From the NCBI GenBank assembly GCA_947561585.1, contig CANNZV010000927.1, forward strand, positions 124,001 through 188,000: a stretch of 64,000 nucleotides of DNA, in the 5' to 3' direction. The translations under genes and the position numbers were made by a program. Source of the stretch: Caprella mutica (taxonomy: Eukaryota > Arthropoda > Malacostraca > Amphipoda > Caprellidae). Below, one piece after another: positions 23,601-38,200 of this stretch. Under the pieces are notes generated by a model. The model did not search any database and had not been told where the DNA came from. It saw nothing but the letters and a program-made list of their open reading frames with translations. Positions within the stretch are counted from its first letter, which is position 1. Each line of letters starts with the position of its first letter.

Positions 23601-26600
23601 TAATGTTCAGAGTAATGTCTAATAATGTTCAGAGTAATGTATAATAATGTTCAGAGTAATGTATAATAATATTCAGAGTAATGTATAATAATGTTCAGAG
23701 TAATGTATAATAATGTTCAGAGAAATGTCTAATAATGTTCAGAGTAATGTATAATAATGTTCAGAGTAATGTCTAATAATGTTCAGAGTAATGTCTAATA
23801 ATGTTCAGAGTAATGTACAATAATGTTCAGAGTAATGTATAATAATGTTCAGAGTAATGTCTAATAATGTTCAGAGTAATGTATAATAATGTTCAGAGTA
23901 ATGTCTAATAATGTTCAGAGTAATGTCTAATAATGTTCAGAGTAATGTCTAATAATGTTCAGAGTAATGTACAATAATGTTCAGAGTAATGTATAATAAT
24001 GTTCAGAGTAATGTATAATAATGTTCAGAGTAATGTCTAATAATGTTCAGAGTAATGTATAATAATGTTCAGAGTAATGTATAATAATGTTCAGAGTACT
24101 GTCTAATAATGTTCAGAGTAATGTCTAATGATGTTCAGAGTAATGTCTAATAATGTTCAGAGTAATGTCTAATAATGTTCAGAGATATGTACAATAATGT
24201 TCAGAGTAATGTATAATAATGTTCAGAGTAATGTCTAATAATGTTCAGAGTAATGTCTAATAATGTTCAGAGTAATGTCTAATAATGTTCAGAGTAATGT
24301 CTAATAATGTTCAGAGATATGTACAATAATGTTCAGAGTAATGTATAATAATGTTCAGAGTAATGTATAATAATGTTCAGAGTAATGTCTAATAATGTTC
24401 AGAGTAATGTATAATAATGTTCAGAGTAATGTATAATAATGTTCAGAGTAATGTCTAATAATGTTCAGAGTAATATCTAATAATGTTCAGAGTATTGTAT
24501 AGTAATGTTCAGAGTAATGTATAGTAATGTTCAGAGTAATGTATAATAATGTTCAGAGTAATGTATAATAATGTTCAGAGTAATGTATAATAATGTTCAG
24601 AGTAATGTCTAACAATGTTCAGAGTAATGTATAATAATGTTCAGAGTAATGTCTAATAATGTTCAGAGTAATGTCTAATAATGTTCAGAGTAATGTATAG
24701 TAATGTTCAGAGTAATGTATAATAATGTTCAGAGTAATGTATAATAATGTTCAGAGTAATGTATAATAATGTTCAGAGTAATGTATAATAATGTTCAGAG
24801 TAATGTCTAATAATGTTCAGAGTAATATCTAATAATGTTCAGAGTAATGTATAGTAATGTTCAGAGTAATGTATAATAATGTTCAGAGTAATGTCTAATA
24901 ATGTTCAGAGTAATGTATAATAATGTTCAGAGTAATGTATAATAATGTTCAGAGTAATGTCTAATAATGTTCAGAGTAATGTATAATAATGTTCAGAGTA
25001 ATGTATAATAATGTTCAGAGTAATGTATAATAATGTTCAGAGTAATGTATAATAATGTTCAGAGTACTGTCTAATAATGTTCAGAGTACTGTCTAAAAAT
25101 GTTCAGAGTAATGTCTAATAATGTTCAGAGTAATGTCTAATAATGTTCAGAGTAATGTATAATAATGTTCAGAGTAATGTATAATAATGTTCAGAGTAAT
25201 GTATAATAATGTTCAGAGTACTGTCTAATAATGTTCAGAGTAATGTCTAATAATGTTCAGAGTAATGTATAATAATGTTCAGAGTAATGTCTAATAATGT
25301 TCAGAGTAATGTATAATAATGTTAAGAGTAATGTATAATAATGTTCAGAGTAATGTATAATAATGTTAAGAGTAATGTATAATAATGTTCAGAGTAATGT
25401 ATAATAATGTTCAGAGTAATGTATAATAATGTTCAGAGTAATGTACAATAATGTTCAGAGTAATGTATAATAATGTTCAGAGTAATGTCTAATAATGTTC
25501 AGAGTAATGTATAATAATGTTCAGAGTAATGTATAATAATGTTCAGAGTAATGTCTAATAATGTTCAGAGATATGTACAATAATGTTCAGAGTAATGTAT
25601 AATAATGTTCAGAGTAATGTATAATAATGTTCAGAGTAATGTATAATAATGTTCAGAGTAATGTCTAATAATGTTCAGAGTAATGTATAATAATGTTCAG
25701 AGTAATGTATAATAATGTTCAGAGTAATGTCTAATAATGTTCAGAGTAATATCTAATAATGTTCAGAGTAATGTATAGTAATGTTCAGAGTAATGTATAA
25801 TAATGTTCAGAGTAATGTCTAATAATGTTCAGAGTAATGTATAATAATGTTCAGAGTAATGTATAATAATGTTCAGAGTAATGTCTAACAATGTTCAGAG
25901 TAATGTATAATAATGTTCAGAGTAATGTCTAATAATGTTCAGAGTAATGTCTAATAATGTTCAGAGTAATGTATAGTAATGTTCAGAGTAATGTATAATA
26001 ATGTTCAGAGTAATGTATAATAATGTTCAGAGTAATGTATAATAATGTTCAGAGTAATGTATAATAATATTCAGAGTAATGTCTAATAATGTTCAGAGTA
26101 ATATCTAATAATGTTCAGAGTAATGTATAGTAATGTTCAGAGTAATGTATAATAATGTTCAGAGTAATGTCTAATAATGTTCAGAGTAATGTATAATAAT
26201 GTTCAGAGTAATGTATAATAATGTTCAGAGTAATGTCTAATAATGTTCAGAGTAATGTATAATAATGTTCAGAGTAATGTATAATAATGTTCAGAGTAAT
26301 GTATAATAATGTTCAGAGTAATGTATAATAATGTTCAGAGTAATGTATAATAATGTTCAGAGTACTGTCTAATAATGTTCAGAGTACTGTCTAAAAATGT
26401 TCAGAGTAATGTCTAATAATGTTCAGAGTAATGTCTAATAATGTTCAGAGTAATGTATAATAATGTTAAGAGTAATGTATAATAATGTTCAAAGTAATGT
26501 CTAATAATGTTCAGAGTAATGTCTAATAATGTTCAGAGTAATGTATAATAATGTTCAGAGTAATGTATAATAATGTTCAGAGTAATGTATAATAATGTTC

Positions 26601-29600
26601 AGAGTAATGTATAATAATGTTCAAAGTAATGTCTAATAATGTTCAGAGTAATGTCTAATAATGTTCAGAGTAATGTATAATAATGTTCAGAGTAATGTAT
26701 AATAATGTTCAGAGTAATGTATAATAATGTTCAGAGTAATGTCTAATAATGTTCAGAGTAATGTATAATAATGTTCAGAGTAATGTATAATAATGTTCAG
26801 AGTAATGAATAATAATGTTCAGAGTAATGTATAATAATGTTCAGAGTAATGTATAATAATGTTCAGAGTAATGTCTAATAATGTTCAGAGTAATGTCTAA
26901 TAATGTTCAGAGTAATGTATAATAATGTTCAGAGTAATGTATAATAATGTTCAGAGTAATGTATAATAATGTTCAGAGTACTGTCTAATAATGTTCAGAG
27001 TAATGTCTAATAATGTTCAGAGTAATGTATAATAATGTTCAGAGTAATGTCTAATAATGTTCAGAGTAATGTATAATAATGTTAAGAGTAATGTATAATA
27101 ATGTTCAGAGTAATGTATAATAATGTTAAGAGTAATGTATAATAATGTTCAGAGTAATGTATAATAATGTTCAGAGTAATGTATAATAATGTTCAGAGTA
27201 ATGTACAATAATGTTCAGAGTAATGTATAATAATGTTCAGAGTAATGTCTAATAATGTTCAGAGTAATGTATAATAATGTTCAGAGTAATGTATAATAAT
27301 GTTCAGAGTAATGTCTAATAATGTTCAGAGATATGTACAATAATGTTCAGAGTAATGTATAATAATGTTCAGAGTAATGTATAATAATGTTCAGAGTAAT
27401 GTATAATAATGTTCAGAGTAATGTCTAATAATGTTCAGAGTAATGTATAATAATGTTCAGAGTAATGTATAATAATGTTCAGAGTAATGTCTAATAATGT
27501 TCAGAGTAATATCTAATAATGTTCAGAGTAATGTATAGTAATGTTCAGAGTAATGTATAATAATGTTCAGAGTAATGTCTAATAATGTTCAGAGTAATGT
27601 ATAATAATGTTCAGAGTAATGTATAATAATGTTCAGAGTAATGTCTAACAATGTTCAGAGTAATGTATAATAATGTTCAGAGTAATGTCTAATAATGTTC
27701 AGAGTAATGTCTAATAATGTTCAGAGTAATGTCTAATAATGTTCAGAGTAATGTATAGTAATGTTCAGAGTAATGTATAATAATGTTCAGAGTAATGTAT
27801 AATAATGTTCAGAGTAATGTATAATAATGTTCAGAGTAATGTATAATAATATTCAGAGTAATGTCTAATAATGTTCAGAGTAATATCTAATAATGTTCAG
27901 AGTAATGTATAGTAATGTTCAGAGTAATGTATAATAATGTTCAGAGTAATGTCTAATAATGTTCAGAGTAATGTATAATAATGTTCAGAGTAATGTATAA
28001 TAATGTTCAGAGTAATGTCTAATAATGTTCAGAGTAATGTATAATAATGTTCAGAGTAATGTATAATAATGTTCAGAGTAATGTATAATAATGTTCAGAG
28101 TAATGTATAATAATGTTCAGAGTAATGTATAATAATGTTCAGAGTACTGTCTAATAATGTTCAGAGTACTGTCTAAAAATGTTCAGAGTAATGTCTAATA
28201 ATGTTCAGAGTAATGTCTAATAATGTTCAGAGTAATGTATAATAATGTTAAGAGTAATGTCTAATAATGTTCAGAGTAATGTATAATAATGTTCAGAGTA
28301 ATGTATAATAATGTTCAGAGTAATGAATAATAATGTTCAGAGTAATGTATAATAATGTTCAGAGTAATGTATAATAATGTTCAGAGTAATGTCTAATAAT
28401 GTTCAGAGTAAGGTATAATAATGTTCAGAGTAATGTATAATAATGTTTAGAGTAATGTATAATAATGTTCAGAGTAATGTATAATAATGTTCAGAGTACT
28501 GTCTAATAATGTTCAGAGTAATGTCTAATAATGTTCAGAGTAATGTATAATAATGTTCAGAGTAATGTCTAATAATGTTCAGAGTAATGTATAATAATGT
28601 TAAGAGTAATGTATAATAATGTTCAGAGTAATGTCTAATAATGTTCAGAGTAATGTATAATAATGTTCAGAGTAATGTATAATAATGTTCAGAGTAATGT
28701 ATAATAATGTTCAGAGTAATGTACAATAATGTTCAGAGTAATGTATAATAATGTTCAGAGTAATGTCTAATAATGTTCAGAGTAATGTATAACAATGTTC
28801 AGAGTAATGTCTAATAATGTTCAGAGTAATGTATAATAATGTTCAGAGTAATGTATAATAATGTTCAGATTAATGTATAATAATGTTCAGAGTAATGTAT
28901 AATAATGTTCAGAGTAATGTATAATAATGTTCAGAGTAATGTATAATAATGTTCAGAGTAATGTACATTAATGTTCAGAGTAATGTCTAATAATGTTCAG
29001 AGTAATGTCTAATAATGTTCAGAGTAATGTCTAATAATGTTCAGAGTAATGTCTAATAATGTTCAGAGTAATGTCTAATAATGTTCAGAGTAATGTCTAA
29101 TAATGTTAAGAGTAATGTCTAATAATGTTCAGAGTAATGTATAATAATGTTCAGAGTAATGTATAATAATGTTCAGAGTAATGTCTAATAATGTTCAGAG
29201 TAATGTCTAATAATGTTCAGAGTAATGTCTAATAATGTTCAGAGTAATGTCTAATAATGTTCAGAGTAATGTCTAATAATGTTCAGAGTAATGTACAATA
29301 ATGTTCAGAGTAATGTCTAATAATGTTCAGAGTAATATCTAATAATGTTCAGAGTAATGTCTAATAATGTTCAGAGTAATGTATAATGATGTTCAGAGTA
29401 ATGTATAATAATGTTCAGAGTAATGTATAATAATGTTCAGAGTAATGTATAATAATGTTCAGAGTAATGTATAATAATGTTCAGAGTAATGTATAATAAT
29501 GTCCGAGTACTGTCTAATAATGTTCAGAGTAATGTATAATAATGTTCAGAGTAATGTATAACAATGTTCAGAGTAATGTATAATAATGTTCAGAGTAATG

Positions 29601-32260
29601 TATAATAATGTTCAGAGTAATGTCTAATAATGTTCAGAGTAATGTCTAATAATGTTCAGAGTAATGTCTAATAATGTTCAGAGTAATGTCTAATAATGTT
29701 CAGAGTAATGTCTAATAATGTTCAGAGTAATGTACAATAATGTTCAGAGTAATGTCTAATAATGTTCAGAGTAATGTCTAATAATGTTCAGAGTAATGTC
29801 TAATAATGTTCAGAGTAATGTATAATGATGTTCAGAGTAATGTATAATAATGTTCAGAGTAATGTATAATAATGTTCAGAGTAATGTATAATAATGTTCA
29901 GAGTAATGTATAATAATGTTCAGAGTAATGTATAATAATGTTCAGAGTAATGTCTAATAATGTTCAGAGTAATGTCTAATAATGTTCAGAGTAATGTCTA
30001 ATAATGTTCAGAGTAATGTCTAATAATGTTCAGAGTAATGTCTAATAATGTTCAGAGTAATGTACAATAATGTTCAGAGTAATGTCTAATAATGTTCAGA
30101 GTAATGTCTAATCATGTTCAGAGTAATGTCTAATAATGTTCAGAGTAATGTATAATGATGTTCAGAGTAATGTATAATAATGTTCAGAGTAATGTATAAT
30201 AATGTTCAGAGTAATGTATAATAATGTTCAGAGTAATGTATAATAATGTTCAGAGTAATGTATAATAATGTCCAGAGTACTGTCTAATAATGTTCAGAGT
30301 AATGTATAATAATGTTCAGAGTAATGTATAACAATGTTCAGAGTAATGTATAATAATGTTCAGAGTAATGTATAATAATGTTCAGAGTAATGTCTAATAA
30401 TGTTCAGAGTAATGTCTAATAATGTTCTGAGTAATGTCTAATAATGTTCAGAGTAATGTCTAATAATGTTCAGAGTAATGTATAATGATGTTCAGAGTAA
30501 TGTATAATAATGTTCAGAGTAATGTATAATAATGTTCAGAGTAATGTATAATAATGTTCAGAGTAATGTATAATAATGTTCAGAGTAATGTATAATAATG
30601 TCCAGAGTACTGTCTAATAATGTTCAGAGTAATGTATAATAATGTTCAGAGTAATGTATAACAATGTTCAGAGTAATGTATAATAATGTTCAGAGTAATG
30701 TATAATAATGTTCAGAGTAATGTCTAATAATGTTCAGAGTAATGTCTAATAATGTTCAGAGTAATGTCTAATAATGTTCAGAGTAATGTCTAATAATGTT
30801 CAGAGTAATGTCTAATAATGTTCAGAGTAATGTCTAATAATGTTCAGAGTAATGTACAATAATGTTCAGAGTAATGTCTAATAATGTTCAGAGTAATGTC
30901 TAATAATGTTCAGAGTAATGTCTAATAATGTTCAGAGTAATGTATAATGATGTTCAGAGTAATGTATAATAATGTTCAGAGTAATGTATAATAATGTTCA
31001 GAGTAATGTCTAATAATGTTCAGTGTAATGTATAATAATGTTCAGAGTAATGTCTAATAATGTTCAGAGTAATGTATAATAATGTTCAGAGTAATGTCTA
31101 ATAATGTTCAGAGTAATGTATAATAATGTTCAGAGTAATGTATAATAATGTTCAGAGTAATGTCTAATAATGTTCAGAGTAATGTATAACAATGTTCAGA
31201 GTAATGTCTATTAATGTTCAGAGTAATGTATAATAATGTTCAGAGTAATGTATAATAATGTTCAGAGTAATGTCTAATAATGTTCAGAGTAATGTATAAT
31301 AATGTTCAGAGTAATGTCTAATAATGTTCAGAGTAATGTATAATAATGTTCAGAGTAATGTCTAATAATGTTCAGAGTAATGTATAATAATGTTCAGAGT
31401 AATGTCTATTAATGTTCAGACTAATGTCTAATAATGTTCAGAGTAATGTATAATAATGTTCAGAGTAATATATAATAATGTTCAGAGTAATGTATAACAA
31501 TGTTCAGAGTAATGTATAATAATGTTCAGAGTAATGTCTAATAATGTTCAGAGTAATGTATAATAATGTTCAGAGTAATGTCTAATAATGTTCAGAGTAA
31601 TGTATAATAATGTTCAGAGTAATGTATAATAATGTTCAGAGTAATGTATAATAATGTTCAGAGTAATGTATAATAATGTTCAGAGTAATGTATAATAATG
31701 TTCAGAGTAATGTATAATAATGTTCAGAGTAATGTCTAATAATGTTCAGAGTAATGTATAATAATGTTCAGAGTAATGTATAATAATGTTCAGAGTAATG
31801 TATAATAATGTTCAGAGTAATGTATAATAATGTACAGAGTAATGTATAACAATGTTCTGAGTAATGTATAATAATGTTCAGAGTAATGTATAATAATGTT
31901 CAGAGTAATGTATAATAATGTTCAGAGTAATGTATAATAATGTTCAGAGTAATGTCTAATAATGTTCAGAGTAATGTCTAATAATGTTCAGAGTAATCTC
32001 TAATAATGTTCAGAGTAATGTATAATAATGTTCAGAGTAATGTATAATAATGTTCAGAGTAATGTATAATAATGTTCAGAGTAATGTATAATAATGTTCA
32101 GAGTAATGTATAATAATGTTCAGAGTAATGTATAATAATGTTCAGAGTAATGTATAATAATGTTCAGAGTAATGTCTAATAATGTTCAGAGTAATGTCTA
32201 ATAATGTTCAGAGTAATGGATAATAATGTTCAGAGTAATGTATAATAATGTTCAGAGTAA
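17650..32260. repeat. Giant tandem duplication, first copy (block A)
   Basis: Block A and block B share a long ordered series of rare units. The starting signature is one C-type unit, four A-type units, then TAATGTTTAA, TAATGTAAAATAATG and AGAGCAATG (17767-17827 matches 32440-32500). The offset is 14,673 bp, which is 667 units less the one base lost at 29501. Block A still matches block B at its own end (CTC/C-type units and TAATGGATAATAATG at 32218 match 44823), so the two copies abut. Within A there is an 80/81-unit duplication (25.3-26.4 and 27.06-28.2 kb). Confidence 0.8.
25310..28200. repeat. 80/81-unit duplication inside block A
   Basis: A paired GTTAAG marker at 25321 and 25365 recurs at 27081, and AGAGATATGTAC recurs 1,760 bp apart (25567 and 27327). 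The later marker AATATTCAG (26066 and 27848) is 1,782 bp apart because the second copy carries one extra C-type unit near 27721. Both copies end in AGTACTGTCTAAAAATG. Confidence 0.75.
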
Positions 32261-35200
32261 TGTCTAATAATGTTCAGAGTAATGTATAATAATGTTCAGA
32301 GTAATGTATAATAATGTTCAGAGTAATGTCTAATAATGTTCAGAGTAATGTATAATAATGTTCAGAGTAATGTATAATAATGTTCAGAGTAATGTATAAT
32401 AATGTTCAGAGTAATGTATAATAATGTTCAGAGTAATGTTTAATAATGTTCAGAGTAATGTAAAATAATGTTCAGAGTAATGTATAATAATGTTCAGAGC
32501 AATGTATAATAATGTTCAGAGTAATGTATAATAATGTTCAGAGTAATGTATAATAATGTTCAGAGTACTGTATAATAATGTTCAGAGTAATGTATAATAA
32601 TGTTCAGAGTAATGTATAATAATGTTCAGAGTAATGTATAATAATGTTCAGAGTAATGTATAATAATGTTCAGAGTAATGTATAATAATGTTCAGAGTAA
32701 TGTATAATAATGTTCAGAGTAATGTATAATAATGTTCAGAGTAATGTATAATAATGTTCAGAGTAATGTATAATAATGTTCAGAGTAATGTATAATAATG
32801 TTCAGAGTAATGTCTAATAATGTTCAGAGTAATGTATAATAATATTCAGAGTAATGTATAATAATGTTCAGAGTAATGTATAATAATGTTCAGAGTAATG
32901 TCTAATAATGTTAAGAGTAATGTATAATAATGTTCAGAGTAATGTCTAATAATGTTCAGAGTAATGTCTAATAATGTTCAGAGTAATGTATAATAATGTT
33001 CAGAGTAATGTACAATAATGTTCAGAGTAATGTATAATAATGTTCAGAGTAATGTCTAATAATGTTCAGAGTAATGTATAATAATGTTCAGAGTAATGTC
33101 TAATAATGTTCAGAGTAATGTCTAATAATGTTCAGAGTAATGTATAATAATGTTAAGAGTAATGTACAATAATGTTCAGAGTAATGTATAATAATGTTCA
33201 GAGTAATGTCTAATAATGTTCAGAGTAATGTATAATAATGTTCAGAGTAATGTATAATAATGTTCAGAGTACTGTCTAATAATGTTCAGAGTACTGTCTA
33301 ATAATGTTCAGAGTAATGTCTAATAATGTTCAGAGTAATGTCTAATAATGTTCAGAGTAATGTCTAATAATGTTCAGAGATATGTACAATAATGTTCAGA
33401 GTAATGTATAATAATGTTCAGAGTAATGTCTAATAATGTTCAGAGTAATGTCTAATAATGTTCAGAGTAATGTCTAATAATGTTCAGAGATATGTACAAT
33501 AATGTTCAGAGTAATGTATAATAATGTTCAGAGTAATGTATAATAATGTTCAGAGTAATGTATAATAATGTTCAGAGTAATGTCTAATAATGTTCAGAGT
33601 AATGTATAATAATGTTCAGAGTAATGTATAATAATGTTCAGAGTAATGTCTAATAATGTTCAGAGTAATATCTAATAATGTTCAGAGTAATGTATAGTAA
33701 TGTTCAGAGTAATGTATAATAATGTTCAGAGTAATGTCTAATAATGTTCAGAGTAATGTATAATAATGTTCAGAGTAATGTATAATAATGTTCAGAGTAA
33801 TGTCTAACAATGTTCAGAGTAATGTATAATAATGTTCAGAGTAATGTCTAATAATGTTCAGAGTAATGTCTAATAATGTTCAGAGTAATGTATAGTAATG
33901 TTCAGAGTAATGTATAATAATGTTCAGAGTAATGTATAATAATGTTCAGAGTAATGTATAATAATGTTCAGAGTAATGTATAATAATGTTCAGAGTAATG
34001 TCTAATAATGTTCAGAGTAATATCTAATAATGTTCAGAGTAATGTATAGTAATGTTCAGAGTAATGTATAATAATGTTCAGAGTAATGTCTAATAATGTT
34101 CAGAGTAATGTATAATAATGTTCAGAGTAATGTATAATAATGTTCAGAGTAATGTCTAATAATGTTCAGAGTAATGTATAATAATGTTCAGAGTAATGTA
34201 TAATAATGTTCAGAGTAATGTATAATAATGTTCAGAGTAATGTATAATAATGTTCAGAGTAATGTATAATAATGTTCAGAGTACTGTCTAATAATGTTCA
34301 GAGTACTGTCTAAAAATGTTCAGAGTAATGTCTAATAATGTTCAGAGTAATGTCTAATAATGTTCAGAGTAATGTATAATAATGTTCAGAGTAATGTATA
34401 ATAATGTTCAGAGTAATGTATAATAATGTTCAGAGTACTGTCTAATAATGTTCAGAGTAATGTCTAATAATGTTCAGAGTAATGTATAATAATGTTCAGA
34501 GTAATGTCTAATAATGTTCAGAGTAATGTATAATAATGTTAAGAGTAATGTATAATAATGTTCAGAGTAATGTATAATAATGTTAAGAGTAATGTATAAT
34601 AATGTTCAGAGTAATGTATAATAATGTTCAGAGTAATGTATAATAATGTTCAGAGTAATGTACAATAATGTTCAGAGTAATGTATAATAATGTTCAGAGT
34701 AATGTCTAATAATGTTCAGAGTAATGTATAATAATGTTCAGAGTAATGTATAATAATGTTCAGAGTAATGTCTAATAATGTTCAGAGATATGTACAATAA
34801 TGTTCAGAGTAATGTATAATAATGTTCAGAGTAATGTATAATAATGTTCAGAGTAATGTATAATAATGTTCAGAGTAATGTCTAATAATGTTCAGAGTAA
34901 TGTATAATAATGTTCAGAGTAATGTATAATAATGTTCAGAGTAATGTCTAATAATGTTCAGAGTAATATCTAATAATGTTCAGAGTAATGTATAGTAATG
35001 TTCAGAGTAATGTATAATAATGTTCAGAGTAATGTCTAATAATGTTCAGAGTAATGTATAATAATGTTCAGAGTAATGTATAATAATGTTCAGAGTAATG
35101 TCTAACAATGTTCAGAGTAATGTATAATAATGTTCAGAGTAATGTCTAATAATGTTCAGAGTAATGTCTAATAATGTTCAGAGTAATGTATAGTAATGTT

Positions 35201-38200
35201 CAGAGTAATGTATAATAATGTTCAGAGTAATGTATAATAATGTTCAGAGTAATGTATAATAATGTTCAGAGTAATGTATAATAATGTTCAGAGTAATGTC
35301 TAATAATGTTCAGAGTAATATCTAATAATGTTCAGAGTAATGTATAATAATGTTCAGAGTAATGTATAATAATGTTCAGAGTAATGTATAATAATGTTCA
35401 GAGTACTGTCTAATAATGTTCAGAGTACTGTCTAAAAATGTTCAGAGTAATGTATAATAATGTTCAGAGTAATGTATAATAATGTTCAGAGTAATGTATA
35501 ATAATGTTCAGAGTAATGTCTAATAATGTTCAGAGTAATATCTAATAATGTTCAGAGTAATGTATAGTAATGTTCAGAGTAATGTCTAATAATGTTCAGA
35601 GTAATGTATAATAATGTTCAGAGTAATGTCTAATAATGTTCAGAGTAATGTATAATAATGTTAAGAGTAATGTATAATAATGTTCAGAGTAATGTATAAT
35701 AATGTTAAGAGTAATGTATAATAATGTTCAGAGTAATGTATAATAATGTTCAGAGTAATGTATAATAATGTTCAGAGTAATGTACAATAATGTTCAGAGT
35801 AATGTATAATAATGTTCAGAGTAATGTCTAATAATGTTCAGAGTAATGTATAATAATGTTCAGAGTAATGTATAATAATGTTCAGAGTAATGTCTAATAA
35901 TGTTCAGAGATATGTACAATAATGTTCAGAGTAATGTATAATAATGTTCAGAGTAATGTATAATAATGTTCAGAGTAATGTATAATAATGTTCAGAGTAA
36001 TGTCTAATAATGTTCAGAGTAATGTATAATAATGTTCAGAGTAATGTATAATAATGTTCAGAGTAATGTCTAATAATGTTCAGAGTAATATCTAATAATG
36101 TTCAGAGTAATGTATAGTAATGTTCAGAGTAATGTATAATAATGTTCAGAGTAATGTCTAATAATGTTCAGAGTAATGTATAATAATGTTCAGAGTAATG
36201 TATAATAATGTTCAGAGTAATGTCTAACAATGTTCAGAGTAATGTATAATAATGTTCAGAGTAATGTCTAATAATGTTCAGAGTAATGTCTAATAATGTT
36301 CAGAGTAATGTATAGTAATGTTCAGAGTAATGTATAATAATGTTCAGAGTAATGTATAATAATGTTCAGAGTAATGTATAATAATGTTCAGAGTAATGTA
36401 TAATAATGTTCAGAGTAATGTCTAATAATGTTCAGAGTAATATCTAATAATGTTCAGAGTAATGTATAGTAATGTTCAGAGTAATGTATAGTAATGTTCA
36501 GAGTAATGTCTAATAATGTTCAGAGTAATGTCTAATAATGTTCAGAGTAATGTATAATAATGTTCAGAGTAATGTCTAATAATGTTCACAGTAATGTATA
36601 ATAATGTTCAGAGTAATGTATAATAATGTTCAGAGTAATGTATAATAATGTTCAGAGTAATGTATAATAATGTTCAGAGTAATGTATAATAATGTTCAGA
36701 GTACTGTCTAATAATGTTCAGAGTACTGTCTAATAATGTTCAGAGTACTGTCTAAAAATGTTCAGAGTAATGTCTAATAATGTTCAGAGTAATGTATAAT
36801 AATGTTAAGAGTAATGTCTAATAATGTTCAGAGTAATGTATAATAATGTTCAGAGTAATGTATAATAATGTTCAGAGTAATGTATAATAATGTTCAGAGT
36901 AATGTATAATAATGTTCAGAGTAATGTCTAATAATGTTCAGAGTAATGTCTAATAATGTTCAGAGTAATGTATAATAATGTTCAGAGTAATGTATAATAA
37001 TGTTCAGAGTAATGTATAATAATGTTCAGAGTACTGTCTAATAATGTTCAGAGTAATGTCTAATAATGTTCAGAGTAATGTATAATAATGTTCAGAGTAA
37101 TGTATAATAATATTCAGAGTAATGTATAATAATGTTCAGAGTAATGTATAATAATGTTCAGAGTAATGTCTAATAATGTTCAGAGTAATGTATAATAATG
37201 TTCAGAGTAATGTCTAATAATGTTCAGAGTAATGTCTAATAATGTTCAGAGTAATGTACAATAATGTTCAGAGTAATGTATAATAATGTTCAGAGTAATG
37301 TCTAATAATGTTCAGAGTAATGTATAATAATGTTCAGAGTAATGTCTAATAATGTTCAGAGTAATGTCTAATAATGTTCAGAGTAATGTCTAATAATGTT
37401 CAGAGTAATGTACAATAATGTTCAGAGTAATGTATAATAATGTTCAGAGTAATGTATAATAATGTTCAGAGTAATGTCTAATAATGTTCAGAGTAATGTA
37501 TAATAATGTTCAGAGTAATGTATAATAATGTTCAGAGTACTGTCTAATAATGTTCAGAGTAATGTCTAATGATGTTCAGAGTAATGTCTAATAATGTTCA
37601 GAGTAATGTCTAATAATGTTCAGAGATATGTACAATAATGTTCAGAGTAATGTATAATAATGTTCAGAGTAATGTCTAATAATGTTCAGAGTAATGTCTA
37701 ATAATGTTCAGAGTAATGTCTAATAATGTTCAGAGTAATGTCTAATAATGTTCAGAGATATGTACAATAATGTTCAGAGTAATGTATAATAATGTTCAGA
37801 GTAATGTATAATAATGTTCAGAGTAATGTCTAATAATGTTCAGAGTAATGTATAATAATGTTCAGAGTAATGTATAATAATGTTCAGAGTAATGTCTAAT
37901 AATGTTCAGAGTAATATCTAATAATGTTCAGAGTATTGTATAGTAATGTTCAGAGTAATGTATAGTAATGTTCAGAGTAATGTATAATAATGTTCAGAGT
38001 AATGTATAATAATGTTCAGAGTAATGTATAATAATGTTCAGAGTAATGTCTAACAATGTTCAGAGTAATGTATAATAATGTTCAGAGTAATGTCTAATAA
38101 TGTTCAGAGTAATGTCTAATAATGTTCAGAGTAATGTATAGTAATGTTCAGAGTAATGTATAATAATGTTCAGAGTAATGTATAATAATGTTCAGAGTAA

